Source: Devosia sp. 66-22
GTDB lineage: Bacteria; Pseudomonadota; Alphaproteobacteria; Rhizobiales; Devosiaceae
DNA length: 64,000 nucleotides
NCBI GenBank assembly: GCA_001899065.1
Contig: MKUZ01000017.1
Coordinates: forward strand, 248,001-312,000
Reading direction: 5' to 3'
Shown here: positions 49,702 to 58,804 of the stretch, piece by piece
Position numbering within the stretch: the first letter of the stretch is position 1
Layout: each line of letters opens with the position of its first letter
Translations under genes and position numbers: made by a program
The notes under the pieces: generated by a model
What the model was told of the DNA's origin: nothing
The model's database searches: none
What the model saw: the letters and a program-made list of their open reading frames with translations, nothing else

Positions 49702-52203
49702 ATGGCCAAGACCGCAGCGGCCGCGCTTGCGCCGGCAGCATCCTATTCGGAACTTGACCTGAGCGGCGACTTTGCCCTCAGCAGTCCAGTGCGAAAGCTG
49801 CGGGCAAAGACCATCACGCTTCCTGGCGACGTTCACACGGCGCTGCTCGCGGCCGGCGACATCCCCGATCCGTATTTCGGCGAGAACGAGCAGGCGGTCA
49901 TGTGGGTGCACGATACACCCTGGAACATGGAGCGCCGTTTTACAGCCGGCAGGGCCGATATCGACGGCTACCTCACCCTGACGCTCGACAATGTCGACTG
50001 CATCGCGACGGTGTTTCTCAATGGTGAGGAAGTCGCGCGGACCCAGAACCAGTTCATCCGCTACGACATCGACGTGACCAGCAAGGTGAAGGTTGGCACC
50101 AACACCCTGCGCCTCGAATTCGCGGTGACCAAGGACGTCGCCAAGGCGCGCTACGACGCCCATCCGTTCCCGATTCCCTACACGCTCAACTATCTGAGCA
50201 ATGGCCTGCCCGGCGTACATCTCAACTTCGTGCGCAAGACGGCCTGCCACGCCGGCTGGGACTGGGGCATCCGGCTGATGCCGACGGGTGTCTATGGCCG
50301 CATTGCCCTGCGTAAGTCTCGGCTCGCCCGACAGGAGAGCGTGCAGGTGAGTCAGGCGCACGGCAGGAGCAGCGTCGAACTGTCGATCCGCACGATCGTC
50401 CACGCCTTCGCCGAAGGCTCGGTCGAGCTGATGCACGAAATCGCCGGCCAGAAAATTGCCGACAAGGTCGTTGTGCGTCCGGGCGAGAACGTCTTCACCC
50501 ACAACCTGACGGTCAAGAACCCCAGGCTCTGGTGGCCGAACGGGCAGGGCGAGCAACCGCTCTACGAGCTGTGGACGACGCTCGACGGCGAACGCACGAC
50601 GCGACGGGTAGGCCTGCGCAAGCTCGAATGGATCGTCGAGCCCGATGCCATCGACCACAATTTCAAGGTGCGCGTGAACGGCCGCGATATCACGGCCATG
50701 GGGGCGAACTGGATTCCAGCCGACGCGATCCCCTCGCGCATCACGCCCGACGTGGTGCGTGACCTGCTCGAGAGCGCGCAGGCGGTCAACATGAACATGC
50801 TCCGCGTCTGGGGCGGCGGACAGTACGAGCCCGACTATTTCTACGAGCTGTGCGACGAGCTGGGCATCATGGTCTGGCAGGACTTCATGTTCTCCTGCAT
50901 GAGCTATCCCGCGGATCGCGAGTTTCTCGCCGATGTGCGTGTCGAGATCACCCAGCAGGTCCGGCGCCTCTCGCACCATGCCTGTCTCGCGCTGTGGTGC
51001 GGGGACAACGAGGTGATCGGTTCGCTGGGCTGGTATCCCGAGACCAGGGCCAACTCCAAGCGCTTCATCGCCAACTACGATCGGCTCAACTCGATGCTGG
51101 GCAACATCGTGGAAGACGAAGATCCGGACCGCCGGTTCTGGCCGTCGTCGCCATCGCTGGGCTACATGGATTTCGAGGACGGGTGGCACAAGGACACGCG
51201 CGGCGACATGCACTATTGGAGCGTGTGGCACGAGGCCAAGGACTTCTCCGCCTATCGCGAGGTGCAGCCGCGCTTCGCATCGGAATTCGGCTTCCAGAGC
51301 TTCACTTCGATGAACGTCATCGAGACTTTCGCCAATCCCGAGGACCTTAATCCGTCCTCGCCGGTGATGGAGAGCCATCAGCGCAATGCCGGGGGTAATG
51401 CCCGTATCGTCGAGACGATGCTGCGCTACTTCCGCTTCCCGTCGAGCTTTGAGAACATGGTGTTTCTCAGCCAGATCCAGCAGGGGCTGGCTATCAAGAC
51501 GGCCATCGAGTTCTGGCGCTCGACCAAGCCGCGCTGCATGGGCACGCTCTACTGGCAGATCAACGACACGTACCCCGTCCACTCATGGGCCAGCCTCGAT
51601 TATGGCGGGCAGTGGAAGCTGCTGCATTACATGGCCAAGCGCTTCTTCCGACCCATCAACGTCGTCGCCGTGCCCGAAGAGGACGGTCAGTCGATCGTGC
51701 TGCGGGGCATCAACGACACGGCGGCGAAAGCCGAGATCAGCCTCGAAGTGCAGGCCGTCGATGTCGGCGGCAAGGCGCGAGTGGTCTTCACCGGCCGCAG
51801 CCAAACTAGTCCCGATGCCGCCGTCGATCTTGCCCATATCGCGCTCGAGGATCTGCGGCCCGGCGAGTTCCTGTTCTTCTCCTGGCGCGACAAGGCGGGC
51901 CGGCTGATCGGAGAGAACGACTATTTCCCCAAGGCCTACAAGGCCTACGAGATGCAGCCGGCCAGGATCGTCTCGCGCTGGGAGAGCGCCGACGGCAAGC
52001 CGGTGCTCGTGCTGAAATCGGACAAGCCGGCTGTGTTCGTCACTGCAACGACCGACGTGCCGGGTCATTTCAGCGACAACGCCGTGACCCTGCTGCCGGG
52101 CCGCGAGACGCGGCTCACCTTCACGCCGCGGCGCGGCGCGAAGGTGACGCAGAAAGCGCTGGCGTCCAGTCTGAAGGTTAGGCACCTTCGCGAGACCTAC
52201 TAG
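49702..52203 (+). CDS. Beta-mannosidase, glycoside hydrolase family 2
   Basis: An 833-residue GH2-type exo-beta-mannosidase expected to release mannose from the ends of beta-mannosides or N-glycan cores. The N-terminal jelly roll contains the LPGDVHTALLAAGDIPDPYFGENE-type opening and a WVHDTPWNMERRF strand; the TIM barrel has GANWIPADAIPSRIT, RVWGGGQYEPDYFYELCDELGIMVWQDFMF, acid/base Glu in WCGDNE (about residue 438) and nucleophile Glu in FASEFGFQS (about 530). No signal peptide, so cytosolic. ATG 49702 follows GGGAGGACGTCC. Forms an operon with the isomerase gene. Confidence 0.92.
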   Translation: MAKTAAAALAPAASYSELDLSGDFALSSPVRKLRAKTITLPGDVHTALLAAGDIPDPYFGENEQAVMWVHDTPWNMERRFTAGRADIDGYLTLTLDNVDCIATVFLNGEEVARTQNQFIRYDIDVTSKVKVGTNTLRLEFAVTKDVAKARYDAHPFPIPYTLNYLSNGLPGVHLNFVRKTACHAGWDWGIRLMPTGVYGRIALRKSRLARQESVQVSQAHGRSSVELSIRTIVHAFAEGSVELMHEIAGQKIADKVVVRPGENVFTHNLTVKNPRLWWPNGQGEQPLYELWTTLDGERTTRRVGLRKLEWIVEPDAIDHNFKVRVNGRDITAMGANWIPADAIPSRITPDVVRDLLESAQAVNMNMLRVWGGGQYEPDYFYELCDELGIMVWQDFMFSCMSYPADREFLADVRVEITQQVRRLSHHACLALWCGDNEVIGSLGWYPETRANSKRFIANYDRLNSMLGNIVEDEDPDRRFWPSSPSLGYMDFEDGWHKDTRGDMHYWSVWHEAKDFSAYREVQPRFASEFGFQSFTSMNVIETFANPEDLNPSSPVMESHQRNAGGNARIVETMLRYFRFPSSFENMVFLSQIQQGLAIKTAIEFWRSTKPRCMGTLYWQINDTYPVHSWASLDYGGQWKLLHYMAKRFFRPINVVAVPEEDGQSIVLRGINDTAAKAEISLEVQAVDVGGKARVVFTGRSQTSPDAAVDLAHIALEDLRPGEFLFFSWRDKAGRLIGENDYFPKAYKAYEMQPARIVSRWESADGKPVLVLKSDKPAVFVTATTDVPGHFSDNAVTLLPGRETRLTFTPRRGAKVTQKALASSLKVRHLRETY

Positions 52204-52229
52204 GATCGACTTCCTTCCCGGAGCCAAGC

Positions 52230-52934
52230 ATGACTGCCCCGTCCATCAAGCGCAGCGACGTCAACCGCATCATGCGCGAGAGCGACAAGTTCATCCGCTC
52301 GTTCGGCTACATCATGCCGCCCTTTGCCTATTGGTCGCCGTCCGAGTTCAGGGCGCGGAAGGGCGAGGCGCAGGCGATCATCACGCACAATCTCGGCTGG
52401 GACATCACCGACTACGGCCTGGGTGACTTCAGCGGCACGGGCCTGTTCCTGTTCACCGTCCGCAACGGCAACAATGCCGACCTCAGCAAGGGCCGCGGCA
52501 TGCTCTACGCCGAGAAGGCAATGATCAGCCGCAAGGACCAGTACTCGCCTATGCACCGCCACAACCTCAAGGCGGAGGACATCATCAATCGCGGCGGCGG
52601 GACGCTGGTGATCGAGCTGTTCGGCGACACCGACGGCAAATGCGATCGCAGCAAGGGCACCGTCGTCTACACCGACGGCATCCGCCGCGAACTGCCGGCG
52701 GGCCACAAGCTCAAGCTCGCGCCGGGGGAGAGCGTCACGCTGATGCCCAACGAGCACTGGCACGCGTTCTGGGGCGAGGGCGGCGATGTGTTCGTCGGCG
52801 AGGTCTCAACCGTCAACGATGACAACACCGACAACGTCTTCGAGGACCCACGGATTGCGCGGTTTGGTGGCATCGAGGAAGATGAAGAGCCCTGGCACCT
52901 GCTGGTCAGCGACTACGCCAAATGGCTGGCGTGA
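52230..52934 (+). CDS. D-lyxose/D-mannose family sugar isomerase
   Basis: A 234-residue cupin-fold isomerase of the D-lyxose ketol-isomerase family (DUF1498). Characteristic segments are RSDVNRIMRESDKFIRSFGYIMPPFAYWSP, GWDITDYGLGDF, the metal-binding histidines in SPMHRHNLKAEDIINRGGG and NEHWHAFWGEGGDVFVGEVSTVNDD. It interconverts D-lyxose and D-xylulose and often D-mannose and D-fructose. Located 26 bases after the beta-mannosidase, it would convert the released mannose to fructose; that pathway link is inference. Confidence 0.9.
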   Translation: MTAPSIKRSDVNRIMRESDKFIRSFGYIMPPFAYWSPSEFRARKGEAQAIITHNLGWDITDYGLGDFSGTGLFLFTVRNGNNADLSKGRGMLYAEKAMISRKDQYSPMHRHNLKAEDIINRGGGTLVIELFGDTDGKCDRSKGTVVYTDGIRRELPAGHKLKLAPGESVTLMPNEHWHAFWGEGGDVFVGEVSTVNDDNTDNVFEDPRIARFGGIEEDEEPWHLLVSDYAKWLA

Positions 52935-52937
52935 GGG

Positions 52938-53231
52938 TTAGAAGCCGTTGAAGACCATATCGATGGCAGCAACGATCCGGTCGTAGTGCTCGTCGAGTGA
53001 CCCAACGGGACGCCCCAGTTCGGTGACGGGGACCGCCGCCATGAGATGTGTGGCCAGAACGTACGAGCGTCCCTCGATTGCCAGTATCGGATGGAGCCTT
53101 GGCATGGTTCGAGGAACCTCGTCCGGCTCGAACAGCGGAACGACAAGCCGCGTCCCCAAGGGTGGGATAATGTCCGCCTGCACGTCAACGACAAGCCTGC
53201 CCAGCCGGCGATGCAGGTCCATGCGCCCCAT
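52938..53231 (-). CDS. ccdB: CcdB-type toxin
   Basis: A 97-residue protein of the CcdB family, whose F-plasmid member poisons DNA gyrase. It reads MGRMDLHRRLGRLVVDVQADIIPPLGTRLVVPLFEPDEVPRTMPRLHPI and ends near IDMVFNGF, matching CcdB length and layout; the C-terminal tip residues that contact GyrA differ (FNGF rather than WGI). The ATG at 53231 overlaps the preceding ccdA frame by 47 bases. Confidence 0.8.
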   Translation of the reverse strand: MGRMDLHRRLGRLVVDVQADIIPPLGTRLVVPLFEPDEVPRTMPRLHPILAIEGRSYVLATHLMAAVPVTELGRPVGSLDEHYDRIVAAIDMVFNGF

Positions 53232-53418
53232 TAGAGAAGCGGCGCAAAGGTAGGCCGTGCTCTTCAACCCATTTCGCCCACGCCTCGGCAGCCTCGGCGT
53301 TTTCATGCTGCCATTTCAGCCCCTCCTCGGAAACGACATCGCGCTTGGCGGGTGGCCGCCAGGAACGGCCCTTGCCATCGGGCGACTCCGTATTGGTCAG
53401 AGGCTGTTTTTCGGGCAT
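53185..53418 (-). CDS. ccdA: CcdA-type antitoxin
   Basis: A 77-residue antitoxin. The core GLKWQHENAEAAEAWAKWVEEHGLPL is the CcdA C-terminal toxin-binding helix; the N-terminal part is short and basic, as expected for the DNA-binding half. AAGGAG precedes the ATG at 53418. The last 20 or so residues (RRFSNGAHGPASPAGQACR) are not CcdA-like and run into ccdB. In the next frame a TAA lies directly on the ccdB ATG (TAATG), so a lost G in TTTGCGCC near 53245 probably moved the stop. Confidence 0.75.
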   Translation of the reverse strand: MPEKQPLTNTESPDGKGRSWRPPAKRDVVSEEGLKWQHENAEAAEAWAKWVEEHGLPLRRFSNGAHGPASPAGQACR

Positions 53419-53437
53419 CAGACGTCTCCTTATGACC

Positions 53438-53465
53438 AATATAGCACCGGTGCCGGACCGCTCAA
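53438..53465 (-). promoter_or_regulatory. ccdAB promoter with internal palindrome
   Basis: On the minus strand, TTGAGC (53465-53460) and TATATT (53443-53438) are spaced by 16 bases, about 20 bases before the ccdA start. The spacer contains the perfect palindrome GCACCGGTGC (53444-53453), a likely binding site for CcdA or the CcdAB complex in autoregulation. Confidence 0.55.
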
Positions 53466-53543
53466 ACCTCCGTGCATTGACACCCGGCCGCCGATCCCCC
53501 ATCGCAGGAGGACGCTGCGAGTCCTCGCGGCGGGGATCCTGCC

Positions 53544-54458
53544 ATGTCGCCTGAAGTCCGCCCGATCGAAGACCGCCGCCTGCTGGGCATCGGTCTGGCG
53601 CTCGTGGGCTATGCCTGCTTCACCGTCATCGACACCTGCGCAAAATGGCTGTCGCAGGGCGGCATGCCGACGATGGAGGTGGTGTTCGTCCGCTATGCGG
53701 CGCAGTTCCTGATCGTCGTGGCGATCTTTGCGCCGCAGCGCGGCACCACGCTCGCCGCGACGCGCAATCTGCCGATCGAGATCATTCGCGGGCTGGCGCT
53801 GCTGGGGTCGACCATCTTCAACTTCATTGCGCTGACCTACCTGCCGCTGACCATCACTTCGGCGATCATGTTCACCTCGCCGCTGATCCTGTGCGCCCTC
53901 TCGATCCCCCTGCTCGGCGAAAAGGTGGGCTGGCGGCGTTGGGTCGCGATCTTCGTCGGTTTCGTGGGCGTCATCATTGTCGTTCACCCCGGAACCGCCT
54001 CCTTCCACCCGGCTGCGATCCTGTCGGTGCTGGGTGCTGCCTGCGGGGCGCTCTACATGCTGCTGACCCGCAAGCTGGCGGGGGTCGACACGACGACGAC
54101 GCAGCAATTCTATTCTGGCCTTGTCGCCACCCTCTGCATCGCCCCGTTCGCTTTGGGCGGCTGGACCTGGCCCACCGATCCGAGCGGCTGGTTCGCATTC
54201 TGCCTCATCGGCGTCGCGGCCCTCACCGGGCATCAGTTCATCACCACTGCGCACCGGTTTGCGCCGGCGTCGGTGCTGGCGCCGTTCAGCTACATCCAGA
54301 TCATCTTCATGACTGCTTCGAGCTGGCTGATCTTCAATCAGCCGCCTGAGGTCTGGCTCTATATCGGGGCGCCGATCGTGATCGCGTCCGGACTCTACCT
54401 CTGGCTGCGTGAGCGGCAGCTGGCGCGGGCGGTCAGCGAGATGCCGGCGGACCGTTAA
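53544..54458 (+). CDS. DMT family (EamA) permease
   Basis: A 304-residue drug/metabolite transporter with ten TM helices in two EamA repeats (about residues 15-145 and 160-290). Typical features: VGYACFTVIDTCAKWLSQGGMPTMEVVFVRYAAQFLIVV, LTITSAIMFTSPLILCALSIPLLGEKVGWRRW and in the second half ITTAHRFAPASVLAPFSYIQIIFM. Substrate unknown. Divergent from ccdA; 73 bases before the M24 gene. Confidence 0.85.
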   Translation: MSPEVRPIEDRRLLGIGLALVGYACFTVIDTCAKWLSQGGMPTMEVVFVRYAAQFLIVVAIFAPQRGTTLAATRNLPIEIIRGLALLGSTIFNFIALTYLPLTITSAIMFTSPLILCALSIPLLGEKVGWRRWVAIFVGFVGVIIVVHPGTASFHPAAILSVLGAACGALYMLLTRKLAGVDTTTTQQFYSGLVATLCIAPFALGGWTWPTDPSGWFAFCLIGVAALTGHQFITTAHRFAPASVLAPFSYIQIIFMTASSWLIFNQPPEVWLYIGAPIVIASGLYLWLRERQLARAVSEMPADR

Positions 54459-54531
54459 GTTGATCGGCTGACCGGTTGCCTCGGCGGGGGCGACCACCTA
54501 GTGTCCGCGCCGTTCACGAGAGAGGGCAAGA

Positions 54532-55917
54532 ATGCCGGTAGAACTGATCGACGCGAAGCTACCCGATTTTGGCGTTCCAGCCGCCCGTCCGGACCTGGAT
54601 CGGTCGATCTACTCCGCTCGCCTCGACGCTCTCATGAAGGCCCGCCGCGCTGCCAGTATTGATTCCCTCGTGATCTATGCCGACCGCGAGCATTCGGCCA
54701 ACCTCGCCTGGCTCACCGGATTTGATCCGCGCTTCGAGGAAGCTCTGCTGATCATCGCGCCGGGCAACATCCCGACGCTGCTCGCCGGCCCCGAAAATCT
54801 CGGCCGCGCCCAGAAGTCCGAGATCGAAGTGGATGCGCGGCTCTATCCGCCATTCGGCTTGCTGGGGCAGGACCGCAGCCAGACGCCCGACCTCGAGGAA
54901 GTCTTCGCCAGCGCAGGCATCGAGCCCGGTCATCGCATCGGCGTGCTGGGCTGGAAATACTACGGCATGTCGGAAGCCAAGCGGCCCGAGACCTGGTTCG
55001 AGACGCCGGCCTTCATCATCGATACCTTGCGCGGCATTGCGGGCGAACAGGGCAAGGTGGTCAACGCCAATGCCCTGCTGATGGACGCGAGCACCGGCCT
55101 GCGCGCCATCAACGAAGTTGCGCAGATCGCGCAGTTCGAGTTCGGTGCGGTCATGTGCTCGGAGGCGCTGAAGGCGCTGTTTCGCAGCATCAGGCCGGGC
55201 ATGTCCGAGTTCGAGGCGGCGCAGTCGATGCGCCTCGTCGGCCTCCCGCATTCCTGCCACACGATGCTGTCGACCGGCAGCCGCCTCGTCGGTCTCGACA
55301 GCCCCTCGGGCAAGATCATCGAGCGGGGCGATCCGCTGACCACGGCGGTGGGCTATTGGGGCGGCCTGTCGAGCCGGATCGGCTGGGTGGTGGAGGATGC
55401 CTCCGAGCTCCCCTCAAACGCACCGGACTGGCTCGAGCGACTGGCAATGCCCTATTTCGCCTGCGCCGCCGAGTGGTATTCAACGATTGGCATCGGCGTT
55501 ACCGGTGGCTCGCTGGACGCGATCGCGCGCAAGCACCTCGGCACGCCGTTCTTCAACCTGATCCTCAATCCCGGCCACCTCATCCACATCGATGAGTGGA
55601 TGAACACCCCGGTCTATCCGAACTCGAAAGAGACGCTGAAGTCAGGGCAGGCGATCCAGTGCGACATCATCCCGGCCGCTGGCGCGCCATACTATGGGGC
55701 CAATATCGAGGACGGCATCGCGCTGCTCGATGAGCGGGGCAGGGCCGAACTGCGGGACAAGCACCCCGACGTCGCCGGTCGCATCGATGCGCGCCGCGCC
55801 TTCATGACCGACACGCTGGGCATCGCGCTCAAGCCCGAGGTCATGCCGCTTTCGAATCTGGCGGCTGCCTATCCGCCGTTCCTGCTCGCGCCGGATCGGC
55901 TGATGGCACTGCGCTAG
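54532..55917 (+). CDS. M24 peptidase-like protein without the usual metal ligands
   Basis: A 461-residue protein with the creatinase/Xaa-Pro peptidase build: an N-terminal creatinase-like domain (IDSLVIYADREHSANLAWLTGFDPRFEEALLII) and a pita-bread C-terminal domain (GMSEFEAAQSMRLVGLPHSCHTMLSTG, NLILNPGHLIHIDEW, YYGANIEDGIALLDERG). The two Asp ligands expected near GDPLTTAVGYWGGLSSRIGW are missing, while the His (NPGHLIH) and a Glu (NIEDG) remain. It may be a non-metallo hydrolase, a binding protein or a changed enzyme. Start ATG 54532 after GAGAGAGGGCAAG. Confidence 0.75.
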   Translation: MPVELIDAKLPDFGVPAARPDLDRSIYSARLDALMKARRAASIDSLVIYADREHSANLAWLTGFDPRFEEALLIIAPGNIPTLLAGPENLGRAQKSEIEVDARLYPPFGLLGQDRSQTPDLEEVFASAGIEPGHRIGVLGWKYYGMSEAKRPETWFETPAFIIDTLRGIAGEQGKVVNANALLMDASTGLRAINEVAQIAQFEFGAVMCSEALKALFRSIRPGMSEFEAAQSMRLVGLPHSCHTMLSTGSRLVGLDSPSGKIIERGDPLTTAVGYWGGLSSRIGWVVEDASELPSNAPDWLERLAMPYFACAAEWYSTIGIGVTGGSLDAIARKHLGTPFFNLILNPGHLIHIDEWMNTPVYPNSKETLKSGQAIQCDIIPAAGAPYYGANIEDGIALLDERGRAELRDKHPDVAGRIDARRAFMTDTLGIALKPEVMPLSNLAAAYPPFLLAPDRLMALR

Positions 55918-57169
55918 TCGGCGTGTCCTGCGTGATCAGCCGGGCCGAGCGATAGCCGGTCAGGTAGATCCACAGCCAGTTGAGCGCAATGAAGATGCGG
56001 TTCTTGAGGCCGATCAGGAAGTAGATGTGGGCGAGGCCCCACGTCCACCAGCCGATCCAGCCGGTAAGCCTAAGCCAGCCGAAGTCGATCAGCGCGCGGC
56101 TCCGGCCGATGGTGGCGATGTCGCCCAGATGCCGGTAGTGGAACGGCAGTTCAGCGGCCTCGCCGCGGAGGCGCGCCTTGATCACTTTCGCTGCGTGGCG
56201 GCCGCCCTGCTTTGCGGCATCGCCGATGCCGGGTACGGGCTTGCCGTCAGGCATGACGGCGGTCACCGTATCGCCGACTGCGAAGATGCTGGGGTGGCCG
56301 GGCACGCTGAGGTCCGGGTTGACCTTGACGCGACCGGCGCGATCGGCTTCGACGCCGAGCCATCTGGCGGCCGGCGAGGCCAGCACGCCCGCGGCCCAGA
56401 TGATCGTCTCGGCCGCGATGGCACCAGTGGCAAAGGTCACGCCATCGGCATGGACGGACGTCACGGGAGTATTCAGCAGGACTTCGACGCCCAGTTCGCC
56501 CAGCGCTTTCTCGGCATAGGTGGACATTTCGGGCTTGAAGTTGGCGAGCACTCGCGGGCCGGCCTCGATCAGCACGACCCGCGCCTCTTCGGGCTGGATG
56601 TTGCGGAAGTCGTCGCGCAGCGTGATGCGCGCCAGCTCGATGATCGCACCGGCGAGCTCCACGCCCGTCGGGCCTGCACCGATGATGACGAAGGTGAGGA
56701 GTGCCTTGCGGCGTTCGGGATCAGCCTCGAGCTCGGCGCGCTCGAAGGCCAGCAGCAGCCGACGGCGCATGGCCGTCGCGTCCTCGAGGGTCTTGAGGCC
56801 GGGCGCGTGCGGTTCCCAGTCATCTTGACCGAAATAGGCGTGCTGCGCGCCGGTGGCGAGAATGAGATAGTCGAAAGGCACGGCAGTGCCGTTGTCGAGC
56901 CGCACCACTTTGGCGGCGGGGTCGACAGCGGCGACGCTGCCGAGCAGGGTCGTCACCTCCTGGCGCCGGTGGACGAGCTGCCGGATAGGCCAGGCGATCT
57001 CGGAAGGGCCGAGCGAAGTCGTGGCGACCTGATACAGCAATGGCTGGAAAAGGTGGTGGTTACGGCGGTCGATCAGCGTGATGGCCGCGTCGACGCCCTT
57101 CAGTTCCTTGATCGCTGCAAGGCCGCCAAAGCCGCCGCCCACAATCACGATTTTCGGCTTGTCCGTCAT
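55841..57169 (-). CDS. ndh: Type II NADH dehydrogenase-like FAD oxidoreductase
   Basis: A 442-residue membrane-associated flavoprotein that oxidises NAD(P)H and reduces quinone without pumping protons. First dinucleotide fold KIVIVGGGFGGLAAIKEL at the start, HHLFQPLLYQVATTSLGPSEIA, the second fold FVIIGAGPTGVELAGAI (about 163-179), and FAVGDTVTAV plus PGIGDAAKQGGRHAA near the FAD. Hydrophobic C-terminal segments (IGWWTWGLAHIYFLIGLKN) anchor it. ATG 57169 is chosen because translation upstream is not conserved-looking. Its end overlaps the convergent M24 gene by 77 bases. Confidence 0.87.
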   Translation of the reverse strand: MTDKPKIVIVGGGFGGLAAIKELKGVDAAITLIDRRNHHLFQPLLYQVATTSLGPSEIAWPIRQLVHRRQEVTTLLGSVAAVDPAAKVVRLDNGTAVPFDYLILATGAQHAYFGQDDWEPHAPGLKTLEDATAMRRRLLLAFERAELEADPERRKALLTFVIIGAGPTGVELAGAIIELARITLRDDFRNIQPEEARVVLIEAGPRVLANFKPEMSTYAEKALGELGVEVLLNTPVTSVHADGVTFATGAIAAETIIWAAGVLASPAARWLGVEADRAGRVKVNPDLSVPGHPSIFAVGDTVTAVMPDGKPVPGIGDAAKQGGRHAAKVIKARLRGEAAELPFHYRHLGDIATIGRSRALIDFGWLRLTGWIGWWTWGLAHIYFLIGLKNRIFIALNWLWIYLTGYRSARLITQDTPTSAVPSADPARAGTADRQPPDSKAA

Positions 57170-57275
57170 GGTTCTCACCAGTCGTGCGCCCCGCTGCTGA
57201 CATAAGCCTTCAGCGCGGGGCGAACAATTGGGCGAGCGATCCCGCATGGCACGTGAGCCATGCGCCGGGGACAGG

Positions 57276-57290
57276 GCGGGTTAATCCCGC
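57276..57290 (-). terminator. Short hairpin after the MFS gene
   Basis: GCGGG-TTAAT-CCCGC, a perfect 5-bp stem three bases beyond the stop codon of the minus-strand MFS gene. No T-run follows on that strand, so it is a weak terminator candidate separating the MFS gene from the ndh gene. Confidence 0.4.
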
Positions 57291-57292
57291 GT

Positions 57293-58651
57293 TCAGGCCG
57301 TGACCGGGACGGCCCCGCCGCTGTCGTCGTCGTCATCGTTCTTGCTGTTGGCGTACGCGGCCGAGAGCTGGCGGTAGTACTTCGAGTTGAACGCGATGAT
57401 GGTGACAATCAGGCCGAGGAGTCCGGCCACGACGAACACCAGCGCCATGCCGCGCGGTGCGCCGGTGCCGAACCAGCCGCCGATCGTGCGCGCACCCCAT
57501 CCGTCCGTCATGAACGGGATGACGACGAACTGGGTCAGCGGGCCGATGAGGAACGCCGTCAGCGGGGAAGCAGCCTGCTCGATGGATTGAGCGAAGCCGA
57601 AGACGCGACCCTGCCGCTCAAAGGGCACCACCTTCTGCAGCGTCGTGTGCTCGGCCGCCTCGGCATAGGGCCCGAGCAGCATCCACACGAAACACCCGCC
57701 TGCCAGCAGCCAGAACGAATGCTGCAGCGGGAACAGCACGCACACGCCCCAGGTGATGAGGTTAACCAGCAGAAGCGTCCGGAGCGGATTCTTCCCGAGG
57801 CCGGTCTTGGCGATGATGAGGCCGCTGATGATGAACGCGGTCGATAGAACGCCGAAGGTGAGGCCCCACATCTGCACCGACACCAGCGACAAGCCATAGG
57901 CATCGAGCAGCGCCATGAAGATGCCGCCCAGGAAATTGTTGAGGCAGGCAAAGATGATCAGCGCGAAGAGGCCGGGAACGGCACCGACGACTTTGATCGT
58001 GCCCGAGATGTCGATGCGCTTGGGGCCGGTTTGTTCGGCCGGATCTCCATCGGTCTTGGCCGCAGCCGTCTCGTCGATCCTGAGGAACAGCATGTGCGCG
58101 AAAGCGAGGGCCGTGAGTCCAAGCGCAAACAGCAGCGTCGCGAACATGCCGCCCCAGGCGACGAGGAAGCCGCTGATCACCGAGGTCGTGAGGAAGCCGA
58201 TGCCGCTGACCATGCCCACGAGGCCATTCGCCTTGTCGCGCCGATCCTCCGGGATCATCAACGTGACCAGCGTCGGCAACGCAATGCTGCGGATGTTGCC
58301 CGCGATCACACCGATCATCACCAGCAGGATGAACGCCCACAGCCAGACGCTCGCCACGTCCTTGAGGCTTCCCTCGGGCGCCAGCTGGTGCACGGCAAAG
58401 GCCGCGGCATAGAATCCGAACGAAACAACGCTCGAGCCCAGCATCACCAGTCGCTTGCTGTTGTGGTCGACAAGGCCGCCGAACGGAATGCCCGAAGCTG
58501 CCGTCATGATGAGGTAGATGCCGGCGATCATGCCCGTCGCGAATACCGACTGCGTCTCGATGAAGACCCAGAAGGTGATGGCGAACCAAACCGTGAAGTT
58601 GGTGACGTTCGCGACGAGATTGTTGCCGAGAATGTTGTAAAAAACGGTCAT
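57293..58651 (-). CDS. MFS transporter
   Basis: A 452-residue major facilitator permease with about twelve TM helices and a central charged loop (DETAAAKTDGDPAEQTGPKRID). The N-half loop after TM2 reads GGLVDHNSKRLVML, a form of the MFS A-motif. The C-terminus is acidic (NSKNDDDDDSGG). Resembles the MFS group that includes enterobactin exporters and macrolide permeases, but the substrate is not evident. Divergent from the dus gene across 150 bases. Confidence 0.85.
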   Translation of the reverse strand: MTVFYNILGNNLVANVTNFTVWFAITFWVFIETQSVFATGMIAGIYLIMTAASGIPFGGLVDHNSKRLVMLGSSVVSFGFYAAAFAVHQLAPEGSLKDVASVWLWAFILLVMIGVIAGNIRSIALPTLVTLMIPEDRRDKANGLVGMVSGIGFLTTSVISGFLVAWGGMFATLLFALGLTALAFAHMLFLRIDETAAAKTDGDPAEQTGPKRIDISGTIKVVGAVPGLFALIIFACLNNFLGGIFMALLDAYGLSLVSVQMWGLTFGVLSTAFIISGLIIAKTGLGKNPLRTLLLVNLITWGVCVLFPLQHSFWLLAGGCFVWMLLGPYAEAAEHTTLQKVVPFERQGRVFGFAQSIEQAASPLTAFLIGPLTQFVVIPFMTDGWGARTIGGWFGTGAPRGMALVFVVAGLLGLIVTIIAFNSKYYRQLSAAYANSKNDDDDDSGGAVPVTA

Positions 58652-58804
58652 GGGACGAAACCTCTCATTGCGGAGGAGCCGAGGCCAGGGCCTTGGGGGC
58701 GAAACCTATCCGATGCCGCCTTTCTTGCGTCAAGCTCTAGCCAGAATGTGTCAGCTGCCTTACTTCCCGCCTGAAACTGCACGAAAAACTCCGTACGCTA
58801 AGCC

